Below are positions 6,787 to 14,343 of a DNA stretch of 15,585 nucleotides, one piece after another (within the stretch, counting starts at the first letter, position 1; every line of letters begins with the position of its first letter). The stretch comes from Ruminococcus sp. (GTDB lineage Bacteria; Bacillota; Clostridia; Oscillospirales; Ruminococcaceae): assembly GCA_023667165.1 (NCBI GenBank), contig JAMPAO010000064.1, positions 1-15,585 of the forward strand, read 5' to 3'. The notes under the pieces were generated by a model. It did not search any database and was not told the origin of the DNA. It worked only from the letters and a program-made list of their open reading frames with translations. The translations under genes were made by a program, and so were the position numbers.

Positions 6787-7983
6787 TTATTTGCTTACGA
6801 TAGCAAGCGTATCTCTCGCTATCAGCAGTTCTTCGTTGGTGGGAACTACCCACACCTGCACCTTGCTGTCATCGGCGGAGATCCTTGTAAGAGTTCCTCT
6901 TGTGCTGCCGTTGACCTCGGCATTGAGCTTTATGCCGAGATATTCCATATTTTCGCACACTCCCGCGCGGATAGCGGCGTCGTTCTCCCCTATTCCTCCG
7001 GTGAAAAGCACGGCGTCAACGCCGTTCATTACAGCCGCAAACGCGCCTACGTACTTTTTGGTCTGATACTTGAGCATATCGTTTGCAAGCCTTGCGCGGC
7101 TGTTACCCTGCGCAACGGCGGCGGTAACATCTCTGTTGTCGGAGGAAACGCCGGATATTCCCAAAAGACCCGATTTTTTGTTCATATAATCGGACATCTG
7201 AGCTGGAGTAAAGCCCTTTTTATCCATAAGATAGGTAACAGCGGAGGGATCTACAGAACCGCAGCGCGTTCCCATGAGAACGCCGTCAAGGGGGGTAAAT
7301 CCCATTGTGGTATCTATGGACTTGCCGTACTCTACCGCGGTAATGGACGATCCGTTGCCCATATGGCAGGAAATTATCTTAAGCTCGGACACAGGTCTGC
7401 CCATAACGTCCGCAAGAGCCTTGGAAACAAATCTGTGAGATGTGCCGTGAAAGCCGTACTTTCTCACATGATACTGCTCATAGTCCTCATAGGGGAAACC
7501 CATCATGTAAGCCTTTTCGGGCATTGTCTGATGGAAAGCGGTGTCGAACACCACCGCCATGGGCACATTCGGCATTACCTTGCGGCAGGCTCTCAAAGCA
7601 AGAGCGTGAGGGTGATTATGAACGGGGGCAAGCTCTGCAAGAGAGTCTATCCTGTCGATTACCTCGTCGGTAACGAGAGTGGTTTCGGTAAAGACCTCTG
7701 CGCCCTGCACTATCCTATGACCTACGGCGTTGATCATATCCATGGAATCTATGACCTTGCCCTCGCCGGAGGTAAGCACCTCAACCAGCTTTTCGAAAGC
7801 CTCGGTATGAGTGGGGCAGTCGCAGTCCGCTTCGATCTTTCTGCCGTCTGCGGTCTTATGGGAGATATGTCCTCCGATGCCTATCCTGTCGCAGTTTCCC
7901 TTAGCGATAACGCTCTCGTCGTCCATATCGAGAAGCTGATATTTAAGAGATGAGCTGCCTGCATTTACGACCAATACTAACAT
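6787..7983 (-). CDS. ackA: Acetate kinase
   Basis: Acetate kinase converts acetyl phosphate and ADP to acetate and ATP, the energy-yielding last step of acetate fermentation in the cytoplasm. The ATG at 7983, after AGGAAGTG, gives 398 residues, the usual family length; a GTG three codons upstream is less likely. The ASKHA-type motifs are complete: VNAGSSSLKY (residues 6-15, Asn7), GHR (Arg90), DTAFHQTMP (Asp147), GFHGTSHR (His179), HMGNGSS, MGTRCG (Arg240), FTGGIGEN, and NEE near the C-terminus (Glu384). These correspond to the known substrate and catalytic residues of the Methanosarcina enzyme. No phosphotransacetylase gene is adjacent in the window. It has its own promoter and terminator, so it is monocistronic. 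Confidence 0.97.
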   Translation of the reverse strand: MLVLVVNAGSSSLKYQLLDMDDESVIAKGNCDRIGIGGHISHKTADGRKIEADCDCPTHTEAFEKLVEVLTSGEGKVIDSMDMINAVGHRIVQGAEVFTETTLVTDEVIDRIDSLAELAPVHNHPHALALRACRKVMPNVPMAVVFDTAFHQTMPEKAYMMGFPYEDYEQYHVRKYGFHGTSHRFVSKALADVMGRPVSELKIISCHMGNGSSITAVEYGKSIDTTMGFTPLDGVLMGTRCGSVDPSAVTYLMDKKGFTPAQMSDYMNKKSGLLGISGVSSDNRDVTAAVAQGNSRARLANDMLKYQTKKYVGAFAAVMNGVDAVLFTGGIGENDAAIRAGVCENMEYLGIKLNAEVNGSTRGTLTRISADDSKVQVWVVPTNEELLIARDTLAIVSK

Positions 7984-8025
7984 ATGTAACACTTCCTATA
8001 TTAAAAATAAAATTACCTATATAAT

Positions 8026-8054
8026 ATTTTACCACTTGAAAAGCCAAAAATCAA
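8026..8054 (-). promoter_or_regulatory. ackA promoter
   Basis: On the minus strand TTGATT (8054-8049), 17 bp, TAAAAT (8031-8026), followed by a leader of about 40 nt to the ackA start. Confidence 0.7.
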
Positions 8055-8057
8055 GTG
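8033..8057. promoter_or_regulatory. Inverted repeat across the ackA promoter
   Basis: CACTTGA (8033-8039) and TCAAGTG (8051-8057) form a perfect 7-bp inverted repeat with an 11-bp gap. It overlaps the -35 box and spacer of the ackA promoter, which is the position expected of a repressor operator. The regulator is not known. Confidence 0.4.
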
Positions 8058-8117
8058 CTTTTTTCATTATTCAGGAATATTTTGCAAGCTGTAGGGTCAA
8101 TTTAATGCTATGCTCCG

Positions 8118-8150
8118 AAAAAAGCGGGAGATCCGCGTAGGATCCCCCGC
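8118..8150 (-). terminator. Rho-independent terminator
   Basis: Stem GCGGGGGATCC / GGATCTCCCGC (8150-8124, one mismatch) with loop TACGC, then six T on the minus strand (8123-8118). It ends the degraded surface protein gene, 12 nt after its stop. Confidence 0.88.
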
Positions 8151-8162
8151 ATGAAATGCAGC

Positions 8163-9631
8163 TTATTTTTTCCTGCGCCGTACTAAAACAAACGCCGTTA
8201 CCGCTGCCGCCGAAATAACTATCGGAGGAACGGCGTACGATTTATTCCCGCTGACTGCGGCAAGAGCGGCGGATAACAGTCCCGCTCCCGCGGAAACGTC
8301 CTCGGGGGGATCGGTCACTTCCGGTACGGCAGTTACCGTAGGTACTGCGGTCACCGGCGGAGTTGGCACCGAGCCCGGGATACCCGTCGGAGCAGTCACC
8401 GGTGCGGTGGTCACGGCGGGGGATGTTGCTGACGGTGCGGTGCTCTCGGGGACGGCGGTTTCGTCCGGTTCTTTCGACGGTACTGTGGTTTCCGACTCGG
8501 CCGCTTCCGGCACAGTTGTTTCAGAGCCGGTTGTGACAGCAGTGGGAACGGGAACGGATGTTTCCGATACCGTCGCTGCGGATGTGGTACCCGTAGGCGA
8601 AGTGACTGTCGGCACGGAGGTTCCCGTCGGAGCAGTTCCCGTTGGTGTAGTTTCGCTCGGAGCAGTTTCGGTGGGAACGGTTTCCGATTAGACCGGTTTC
8701 AGCTTTGCTGCGGTATGCTCGCAGGTGACGCATTTATAGATCCATCTGTCATCGTATTCCTCAATGGGATCGTCATAATCGTACTCATGCTCGGCATACC
8801 CTTGGTTTACGCTGTGGTCTACCAGATTGCAGTTTGTTACCTCGTTTTTATCTACAGAGCAGTCGAAGGTCTTTTTGCACGTATTCCAATGGTGAGTTTC
8901 GTTATAATCCCACTCGTCGTCGTTATATTCATGAGTTCCCAGTTCTCCGCATATCTTGCACTCGCCTGTTTTCTCATCGTACTCGGAGGGATCCTCATGC
9001 AGTATCGCACCGCCGTTTATGCGATTGACCCTTTTCCAGTGATCCAGCGTTGCGCCCGCTTTGAGATACAGTATTGTGCCGTCAAGAGTAAGTATATCGT
9101 CTTTGTTTATGGTATATTTTTCTCCGCCCAGCACCGTGAGCTGTTTTATGTCGCCCGCCGCAAACTGATCCTTGACGTTATCCAGAGCGGAGCCGCAGGC
9201 AGTGCCGTTTTTTGCGTCGTCCACGCTGTCGCCGATACATATGATACCCACATAGTTTTCTCTAATATGCGCGTCGTCCGGCTCGGTGCCGTTATCGTTT
9301 ATCAAGTTCGTATAGATCCACGGATAAGAATACCCGCCGGAGCCGTTGATAACAACGTCAATATTATCGTCGCCGATACCTACGCCGCCGTCCGGAGAGA
9401 AAGCGTACACCTCTCCGTTTGTTATGGTTATATTCTGCGTCGGATTTGTGCTGAAGGAGCTGTTCGCGCCCGCGCCGATACAAGCCGCGCCGCTGCCGCC
9501 CTCAGCCATTACTCTGACGTTATCTATCGTCACATACATATTTCCGGAAGTGCTGTTGCTTCCAAGACCTATACCCGCGCCGCCGCTGATACCAGCAGAA
9601 CAGCGCATATGGAAGCCAAAATCCTTTTCAT
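8163..9631 (-). pseudogene. Degraded surface protein gene (frameshift plus in-frame stop)
   Basis: GGGAGGG lies 7 nt before ATG 9631-9629, which begins a signal peptide (MKRILASICAVLLVSAAA) but hits TAG at 9571-9569. The body continues in another frame: three glycine-rich beta-helix-like repeats (GAGIGLGSN, ACIGAGANSS, GVGIGDDN), then a Cys/His-rich part with CKICG, HHWNTC and YKCVTC. A TAA follows at 8690-8688. In the same frame after it comes a Thr/Pro/Ser/Val stalk of about 110 residues, a hydrophobic segment (IVISAAAVTAFVLV) and the tail RRRKK. The parts together form a normal architecture: signal peptide, beta-helix domain, stalk, membrane anchor. Because the signal peptide joins directly to mid-domain repeats, a deletion at the GCGGCG-rich junction is likelier than a one-base slip. 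Promoter, RBS and terminator are intact, so decay looks recent. Confidence 0.75.
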
Positions 9632-9701
9632 AGTCAGACCCTCCCGAATTCTTTACGGATGAAATCACCGTAATTTTGATATACGATTCCCTATTACAGT
9701 A

Positions 9702-9730
9702 ATTATATCACTGCTTTAATAATTTTGCAA
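9702..9730 (-). promoter_or_regulatory. Promoter of the degraded surface protein gene
   Basis: On the minus strand TTGCAA (9730-9725), 17 bp, TATAAT (9707-9702). It lies about 70 bp upstream of the signal-peptide ATG and supports that start over the upstream GTG at 9668. Confidence 0.75.
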
Positions 9731-9785
9731 CAAAAAAAAACAAAACAGACATAAATTTATCCTGCATATTTTTGTAAATAATGCC

Positions 9786-9830
9786 AAAAAACCGGCCGTA
9801 TTGCGCAGGGAACGCGATACGACCGGTTTT
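9786..9830 (-). terminator. Rho-independent terminator of the small Cys-rich gene
   Basis: AAAACCGG (9788-9795) pairs with CCGGTTTT (9823-9830). After one mismatch the stem continues from 9797 to 9805 against 9813-9821, with loop CAGGGAA. Reading the minus strand, the stem runs into a T tract. It begins 26 nt after the small ORF's stop. Confidence 0.9.
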
Positions 9831-9856
9831 GCATTTATTATGCCGTTTTATCTAAA

Positions 9857-9931
9857 TCAGCATTTGCCGCCCAGACAGCACTTGATAAGGTTAAGTATAT
9901 TGGCGATACAATCAAAATTAAAGCTGCACAT
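9857..9931 (-). CDS. Small Cys-rich peptide, 24 residues, unknown function
   Basis: ATG 9931-9929 has a perfect AAGGAGG 7 nt upstream. The frame encodes 24 residues and stops with TGA (9859-9857). Five residues are Cys (2, 8, 18, 19, 24). The start is MCSFNFDCIA, the middle (9-16) is hydrophobic and could form an amphipathic helix, and the end is KCCLGGKC. A consensus-like promoter (9997-10025) lies upstream and a strong terminator (9786-9830) downstream, so a transcript of roughly 200 nt is expected. I do not recognise a family. Options are a metal- or redox-active micropeptide, a small membrane-associated peptide, a peptide precursor without visible processing genes nearby, or a translated leader on a small RNA. 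The complete set of expression signals is the main support. Confidence 0.65.
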   Translation of the reverse strand: MCSFNFDCIANILNLIKCCLGGKC

Positions 9932-9996
9932 GATTTTTTCCTCCTTAAATTATTTTCCATGGGATCCGCGCGCTTGTTTCCTTTTGGATTAATTAA

Positions 9997-10025
9997 ATTA
10001 TACCACGCTTTCCCGAAAAATGCAA
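9997..10025 (-). promoter_or_regulatory. Promoter of the small Cys-rich gene
   Basis: On the minus strand TTGCAT (10025-10020), 17 bp, TATAAT (10002-9997). The leader to the ATG is about 60 nt. Confidence 0.75.
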
Positions 10026-10034
10026 GCTGTAAGT

Positions 10035-10055
10035 TATGTAAATAAACCTTACATA
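10035..10055. promoter_or_regulatory. Inverted repeat upstream of the small gene's promoter
   Basis: TATGTAA (10035-10041) and TTACATA (10049-10055) are perfect 7-bp arms around a 7-nt gap. The repeat sits between the epimerase stop codon and the -35 box of the small gene, 9 bp from that box. No T run follows, so an operator is as likely as a weak terminator for the epimerase transcript. Confidence 0.35.
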
Positions 10056-10083
10056 TATTGCGGAGGGAGGATATTGCAGCCTG

Positions 10084-10950
10084 TTACAGAACGCCGCCGA
10101 TCTCTATTGTGAACCCGAAACAAAAGCTTTCCTCGGGAGCAAGCCTTTTCGCATGGGGCATTTCCGTCAGTTCCTCCGTATCGCAGCAGTAAACGGGAGC
10201 AGCCGCCCAAGGCTCCAGGCAAACGAAACCCGCTCTGCCGTCGTAAGGGGACCATACGGCTATACAGCCCGAATTGTCAAATTTTACGCGAATATATCTG
10301 CCGTTTTTGCGGTTCACAAGGGATATATGAGATGAAGCCGGCTTATCCCGCATAAATACGTCGTTTCTGAAAAGCTCTCTGGTCACGGGAACGGTATCCC
10401 CGTTTTCCAAAACCGTAACGTCGCCGCCGCCGAGGCTCTGAACGATCGTTTCGTTCTTTTCGTAAACCACGTCGTAATCCTCGAAAACGCTGTCCTTGTC
10501 TGCGGTAAACGGACAGAGAAAACCCGGATGTCCTCCCACAAAAAAAAACATTTCGGAATTTCCCGTATTTTTTACGGTAAACCGTACCTCAAGCTCCGAG
10601 CCGTTCAGCGAGTATTCCGCGGTGAATGTGAAATCGTAGGGATAGACCGCTTTCGTTGCGGCGTTTGACGAAAGGGTCAGCGCAACGCTGTTTTCCGACA
10701 TCCCTGCCTCCGTAAATTCGCTGTCCCTTGCAAAGCCGTGATTTGAAAGCGCATATTCCTTTCCTTTCACGGTGTATTTTTTGGAAACGGTGTTGCATAC
10801 AAAGGGGAACAGCACGGGGGCATGGCGTTTCCATACGTCCTCCGCCGTCCAGATATACTCGTTTCCCGAATTATCCTTAATTGAACACAGCTCCGCTCCG
10901 CTGCCGCTTATAACGGCTGTAAGCTCGTCCGATCTGATGGTGTAATTCAT
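10084..10950 (-). CDS. Aldose 1-epimerase family protein (LacX-like)
   Basis: The protein has 288 residues; ATG at 10950 follows AAAGGACGG. It belongs to the galactose mutarotase-like superfamily, which interconverts alpha and beta anomers of sugars or sugar phosphates. The pattern of the LacX branch is visible: HGFARD (His71), GGHPGF (His141) and CLEPW (Glu246 as the likely base). It has no signal peptide and is cytoplasmic. The sugar is not determined by sequence, and the neighbours do not form a sugar pathway. It starts 18 bp after the NYN-domain gene on the same strand, so the two are likely co-transcribed. No clear Rho-independent terminator follows. Confidence 0.9.
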   Translation of the reverse strand: MNYTIRSDELTAVISGSGAELCSIKDNSGNEYIWTAEDVWKRHAPVLFPFVCNTVSKKYTVKGKEYALSNHGFARDSEFTEAGMSENSVALTLSSNAATKAVYPYDFTFTAEYSLNGSELEVRFTVKNTGNSEMFFFVGGHPGFLCPFTADKDSVFEDYDVVYEKNETIVQSLGGGDVTVLENGDTVPVTRELFRNDVFMRDKPASSHISLVNRKNGRYIRVKFDNSGCIAVWSPYDGRAGFVCLEPWAAAPVYCCDTEELTEMPHAKRLAPEESFCFGFTIEIGGVL

Positions 10951-10968
10951 ATAAATAAACCGTCCTTT

Positions 10969-11694
10969 CTATTTCTGGCGAACATAAACGACCTTTACGT
11001 CGCCCTTTTCCGAAGGTATCGAGTATATCTCGAACGCGCCCAGAGATTTTATAAATGGAGTAAGCTTCTGAAATCCGAAATTTCTCACGTCAAAGCTGGG
11101 ATATCTTTTAAGCAGGATATTTCCCACCTCGCTAAGCGACGCCCAGCCGTCCTCGTCGGACGCCTCCGCTATGATAGCCGATATCGCGGCTTTTATGGTG
11201 CCTATCTTCACCACCTCGTGCTCACCCTCGGAAACGCGCTCCTTTTCTGTATCGCCGTGATTTTCCTGAGCCAGTATTTCAAGGTACACAAATCTGTTGC
11301 AGGCTGAAATAAAGGGAGTCGGGGTCTTTTTCTCCCCCATTCCCACAACGTACATACCCGATTCCCTGAGCCTTGCGGCAAGACGGGTAAAATCGCTGTC
11401 GCTGGAAACTATGCAGAATCCGTCAACATTGCCGGAGTAAAGTATATCCATGGCGTCTATTATCATAGCCGAATCCGTAGCGTTCTTTCCGATGGTATAG
11501 CTGTACTGCTGTATGGGAGTGATGCTGTGATTGAGCAGCACCTGCTTCCAGGAGGACAGCGCGGGTCTTGTCCAATCCCCGTAAATACGCTTATAGGTGA
11601 TAATACCCTCGTTTGAAAGCTCGTCCAGGATCGGCTTGATATACTTGCCAGAAACATTGTCTGCGTCAATCAGAACAGCAAAGCGTTTATCCAT
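10969..11694 (-). CDS. NYN-LOTUS domain protein (putative RNase/RNA-binding)
   Basis: The protein has 241 residues, with ATG after GGAGA. Residues 1 to about 140 form a NYN (PIN-like) nuclease domain: LIDADN with Asp10 and Asp12, ATDSAMIIDAMD with Asp74, and VSSDSDF with Asp99 and Asp101. These acidic residues are those that bind the metal ion in active family members. Residues about 162-240 (KIGTIKAAISAII..., WASLSEVGNILLKRYPSFDVRNFG..., FEIYSI, VKVVYVR) match an OST-HTH/LOTUS RNA-binding domain. The combination is the bacterial DUF88/LabA-like group related to eukaryotic MARF1. RNA cleavage or RNA quality control is inferred from the family; no target is known. A charged linker (about 143-160) separates the domains. 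Confidence 0.88.
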   Translation of the reverse strand: MDKRFAVLIDADNVSGKYIKPILDELSNEGIITYKRIYGDWTRPALSSWKQVLLNHSITPIQQYSYTIGKNATDSAMIIDAMDILYSGNVDGFCIVSSDSDFTRLAARLRESGMYVVGMGEKKTPTPFISACNRFVYLEILAQENHGDTEKERVSEGEHEVVKIGTIKAAISAIIAEASDEDGWASLSEVGNILLKRYPSFDVRNFGFQKLTPFIKSLGAFEIYSIPSEKGDVKVVYVRQK

Positions 11695-11743
11695 AAAATT
11701 TTTCTCCGTTCCGCCGCGCGCTGCGGCATAAATTATTTATTGG

Positions 11744-11816
11744 AGCAAAGCATAAAATTAACCCTGCAGCTTGGATCATGATACTTATACCTTAGGCGGG
11801 TAATTATCGCTTTGCT
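11744..11816. repeat. Long imperfect inverted repeat at the end of the transglutaminase gene
   Basis: AGCAAAGCATAAAATTA (11744-11760) pairs with TAATTATCGCTTTGCT (11801-11816) apart from a small bulge. The loop is about 40 nt. The right arm overlaps the last codons and stop of the transglutaminase-like gene. It could be a stem-loop in the intergenic RNA before the NYN gene; the role is unknown. Confidence 0.4.
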
Positions 11817-13024
11817 GCAAGTCTGACAGCTCTTTTGGTACCGTCCCCCGAAACGATATCTCCGCTGACCGTGAAGATCAGCCGCTCTCCGGATATGTAA
11901 ATATCGAATATCTGTTCGTTTTCCTCCATTTTGGGGGAATAAAAAGCATACAGTCTGTTTTCCTCGGGATCGTATCTGTAGATTTTGTCGGCAGAGTTGA
12001 AATAGATATCTCCGCCGTATTCCGCAGGGCGGGAAAAGCTCACCGACCATACGCGGGAATCCCCCGCTCTCCATTTTTCGGGAAACGAGAATATCCTGCC
12101 CGATTTTCCCGTACTGAAGCTGTATCTGTAAAAGCCGTCGGTAGTCGTATAATACCAGTATCCGTCATAGCGGCACATTACCGTGTTTGAATTTGTCCAG
12201 AAGGCCTTGGCGTACTTATCGGAATTTGCGGGAAAGGAATATCCCCATTCCCCGTGAACGGGAACGGTGCTTTTCATTCCTTTGTCGCTGAGAAGCGTCA
12301 TATTGTGGAAAACGAAGCCGTCCGTAACAGCCGCAGAATCGTCCCATGTTACGTCGATGTAATACCATTGCCCGTCCAGCTTGACCTCGTTCCATATATG
12401 CTCGTCGTTATATACGCATATGCAGGGAATGTCCAGCATATCCATAAAGTACTCAAATCCCATGGCGTAACCCATGCATACAGCCTCTTTTTTTACAAAA
12501 GCGTCGTAAACGCTCCTCCCGTCCTCGGGATCGCCGCTGTCGCGGTAGACTATATCCTCAGCCATTCGCTCATGGATGAACAGCGCCTTTTCAACGTCGG
12601 TAAGATCCGCTTCTATGCTCTCAATAACTCCCAGAGCGTACCTGTCGATCTTCTTCCGCATTGCGGCTTCCTGCTTTTCCGTGCATACATAGTGAGGCGT
12701 AAAGGACAGTATGTGACTGCGGTCGTAATAGGTCAGATTTGCCTGAACCGTGCTTACATAAAACAAGGACGGCTCGTTTGTAAGAGCGGTCACATATATA
12801 TCCTCAAATTCCTCAAAGGAAAGTCCGTAGCCGCTTATGTCAATGTCATCGGTCCTGCGCTCTTTTACGGCGCCGATTATCAGACGGGTAAGTTCCTCCT
12901 CGTCCGCGCCGTAGCCCGCCGCCTCAAACAGCTCGCCGCCCGCATAGGCAAACGCGCCGAAGGACATTACCCAAGCGGCAGCCAGAGCGGATAACGCTCC
13001 GCAGAGTCTTTTTAATATTTTCAT
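11804..13024 (-). CDS. Secreted transglutaminase-like protein
   Basis: The protein has 406 residues, with ATG after GGAGA. Residues 1 to about 28 are a signal peptide (MKILKRLCGA, hydrophobic core, AFAYA). Residues about 145-235 are a transglutaminase-like/papain-like core with the full triad: Cys183 in KKEAVCMGYA, His209 in DEHIWNEV and Asp224 in YYIDVTWDD. In bacteria such domains act as extracellular peptidases or cross-linking or cyclisation enzymes; the activity here is undetermined. Residues about 260-400 contain repeated Tyr/Trp-rich strands (YDGYWYYTTTDGFYRYS, GGDIYFNSADKIYRYD, ENRLYAFYS) like a small beta-propeller or cell-wall-contact module. It lies 67 bp after the HAD gene and 109 bp before the NYN gene. 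No good promoter was found in the upstream gap, so read-through from the operon is possible. Confidence 0.87.
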   Translation of the reverse strand: MKILKRLCGALSALAAAWVMSFGAFAYAGGELFEAAGYGADEEELTRLIIGAVKERRTDDIDISGYGLSFEEFEDIYVTALTNEPSLFYVSTVQANLTYYDRSHILSFTPHYVCTEKQEAAMRKKIDRYALGVIESIEADLTDVEKALFIHERMAEDIVYRDSGDPEDGRSVYDAFVKKEAVCMGYAMGFEYFMDMLDIPCICVYNDEHIWNEVKLDGQWYYIDVTWDDSAAVTDGFVFHNMTLLSDKGMKSTVPVHGEWGYSFPANSDKYAKAFWTNSNTVMCRYDGYWYYTTTDGFYRYSFSTGKSGRIFSFPEKWRAGDSRVWSVSFSRPAEYGGDIYFNSADKIYRYDPEENRLYAFYSPKMEENEQIFDIYISGERLIFTVSGDIVSGDGTKRAVRLAAKR

Positions 13025-13091
13025 AATAATTTCTCCAAACAGATCTCAGACAGTGCCGCGAAAAATATACGGCAGATGTGCGGTATTGCTT

Positions 13092-13733
13092 TTATATGAA
13101 ATCAAACCCCATTATAAATTCATCGGCCATGGCGCGCATGGTGACAACGTCCGCCTCGGATGATCTGTCATAGACCGCCACGGCGTACATTCCTGCGTTT
13201 TTCGCGCTGACTATCCCTTTGAGTACGTCCTCGAAAACGGCGCATCTGTCGGGGAAAACGCCTATCCTCTCCGCAGCGGCAAGGTAAACGTCGGGAAAAT
13301 CCTTTTCCGCTCCCGCCTCCTCCGTGGTGACCACGGCGTCGAACATACCGTATACGCAGTTATTGCGCAGCACGGGTTCGTACAGTTCCCTGGGAGAAGC
13401 CGTGGCAACGGCGGTTTTTCCCCCCGCCGCTCTTACCCTTTCAAGGAAATCCTTAACGCCGTTTTTCAGAAAAATATTATACCTGTATTCCCTGACCGCA
13501 AGCCTGTTCATCTCCGCCCTAAGCTCCTCGGTGGTGTAATCCGCGCCCTTGGAGCGGAAAAACTCCGCCGCCTCCTCGTAGGTAAGGCTGGAGGATCTCG
13601 TAAGCTCCTCCTCGGACAGGCGTATGCGGTCTTTTTCCAGTATCTGCCTGTTTATCTTGCGCCATACGCCGTTGGAGTCGATAAGCGTGCCGTCAAGATC
13701 GAAAATAAATCCCTCGAAGCTGTTGATGTTCAT
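13092..13733 (-). CDS. HAD-superfamily hydrolase (phosphatase / beta-phosphoglucomutase-like)
   Basis: The chosen ATG (13733-13731) follows ACGGAGG at 5 nt and gives 213 residues; an upstream TTG at 13754 would overlap the previous gene. The four HAD motifs are present: FDLDGTL (nucleophile Asp12, acid Asp14), VATAS (Thr111), the Lys in GAEKDFPDVY (Lys144), and FEDVLKGIVSAKNAGM (Glu168, Asp169). A helical cap lies between motif I and about residue 85. This is the subfamily I pattern of sugar-phosphate phosphatases and beta-phosphoglucomutases. The substrate cannot be assigned. It begins 13 nt after the stop of the HdeD-like gene and is clearly translated from the same mRNA. Confidence 0.92.
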   Translation of the reverse strand: MNINSFEGFIFDLDGTLIDSNGVWRKINRQILEKDRIRLSEEELTRSSSLTYEEAAEFFRSKGADYTTEELRAEMNRLAVREYRYNIFLKNGVKDFLERVRAAGGKTAVATASPRELYEPVLRNNCVYGMFDAVVTTEEAGAEKDFPDVYLAAAERIGVFPDRCAVFEDVLKGIVSAKNAGMYAVAVYDRSSEADVVTMRAMADEFIMGFDFI

Positions 13734-13746
13734 TTTATCCTCCGTA

Positions 13747-14334
13747 TCAGTCAAGTCCTCTGAAATTCCGAAAATACTTCACCCTGCCTATCCAGTCGTA
13801 AAGTATGTTCAGACCGTGAACTATAAAATAGATCCCCACCGAAAGAACTATCATGCTGCGGAATATTTTTTCCGCGTTGACTATAACGATTATTCCAAGC
13901 GCCACGAAGATCACAGAAAAAACTATTCGCGGGATATACCACTGCTTGTCGTTTTTCTCCCTGTACGCCGCAAAAAACGACCTTACGCCCTCGATAAGCA
14001 TTACTATCCCGCCGATAACAAAGACGAGCTTTCCCAGCCTGTTGAGGATATCCGTATTAAACAGCAGCACCGCAAGGATTATCCAGATAACGCCGTCAAG
14101 GCTTAGCTGACCCACGCCCGCCGTTCTTACTTGAAAGATACGTATGACAATCGTTAAAGCTCCCGTGACCAACGCTCCCGCACCCAGCAGTCCCGAAACC
14201 GCAGATATGGTGCTGTCGCTGTTGTTCAGGGCGGCAATGCCCATTATCAGCATTCCCGCTCCCGCTATGAGCCAAAGTATAAGAAACACCGTCTGTCTTT
14301 TATCCGACGATGAAAGCTCGCTGAACCTGCTCAT
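13747..14334 (-). CDS. HdeD/DUF308-like multi-pass membrane protein
   Basis: The protein has 195 residues. Six hydrophobic segments can be read at about 15-35, 43-67, 80-95, 101-123, 134-153 and 158-179, in the paired helix pattern of the DUF308/HdeD family. In Escherichia coli HdeD is linked to acid resistance, but the Firmicutes members have no defined function. The ATG (14334-14332) follows AGGTAGGT and lies 9 bp after the stop of the CAP gene. The C-terminal tail is basic and probably cytoplasmic. Middle gene of the CAP-HdeD-HAD operon. Confidence 0.82.
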   Translation of the reverse strand: MSRFSELSSSDKRQTVFLILWLIAGAGMLIMGIAALNNSDSTISAVSGLLGAGALVTGALTIVIRIFQVRTAGVGQLSLDGVIWIILAVLLFNTDILNRLGKLVFVIGGIVMLIEGVRSFFAAYREKNDKQWYIPRIVFSVIFVALGIIVIVNAEKIFRSMIVLSVGIYFIVHGLNILYDWIGRVKYFRNFRGLD

Positions 14335-14343
14335 ATACCTACC

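Noticed and set aside
6757..7953. Plus-strand open frame of about 398 codons
   Set aside because: It is the exact antisense shadow of acetate kinase, whose motifs are unmistakable.
4809..8690. Reassignment of TAA to a sense codon, suggested by two in-frame TAA codons
   Set aside because: Intact genes in the window, such as the surface protein at 2065-3609 and the aldose epimerase, use TAA as their proper stop, and both affected genes also carry frameshifts.
8715..9662. Plus-strand open frame of 315 codons with hydrophobic stretches
   Set aside because: Antisense to the degraded surface protein; no RBS or recognisable motif, and the minus strand has a promoter, RBS, signal peptide and terminator.
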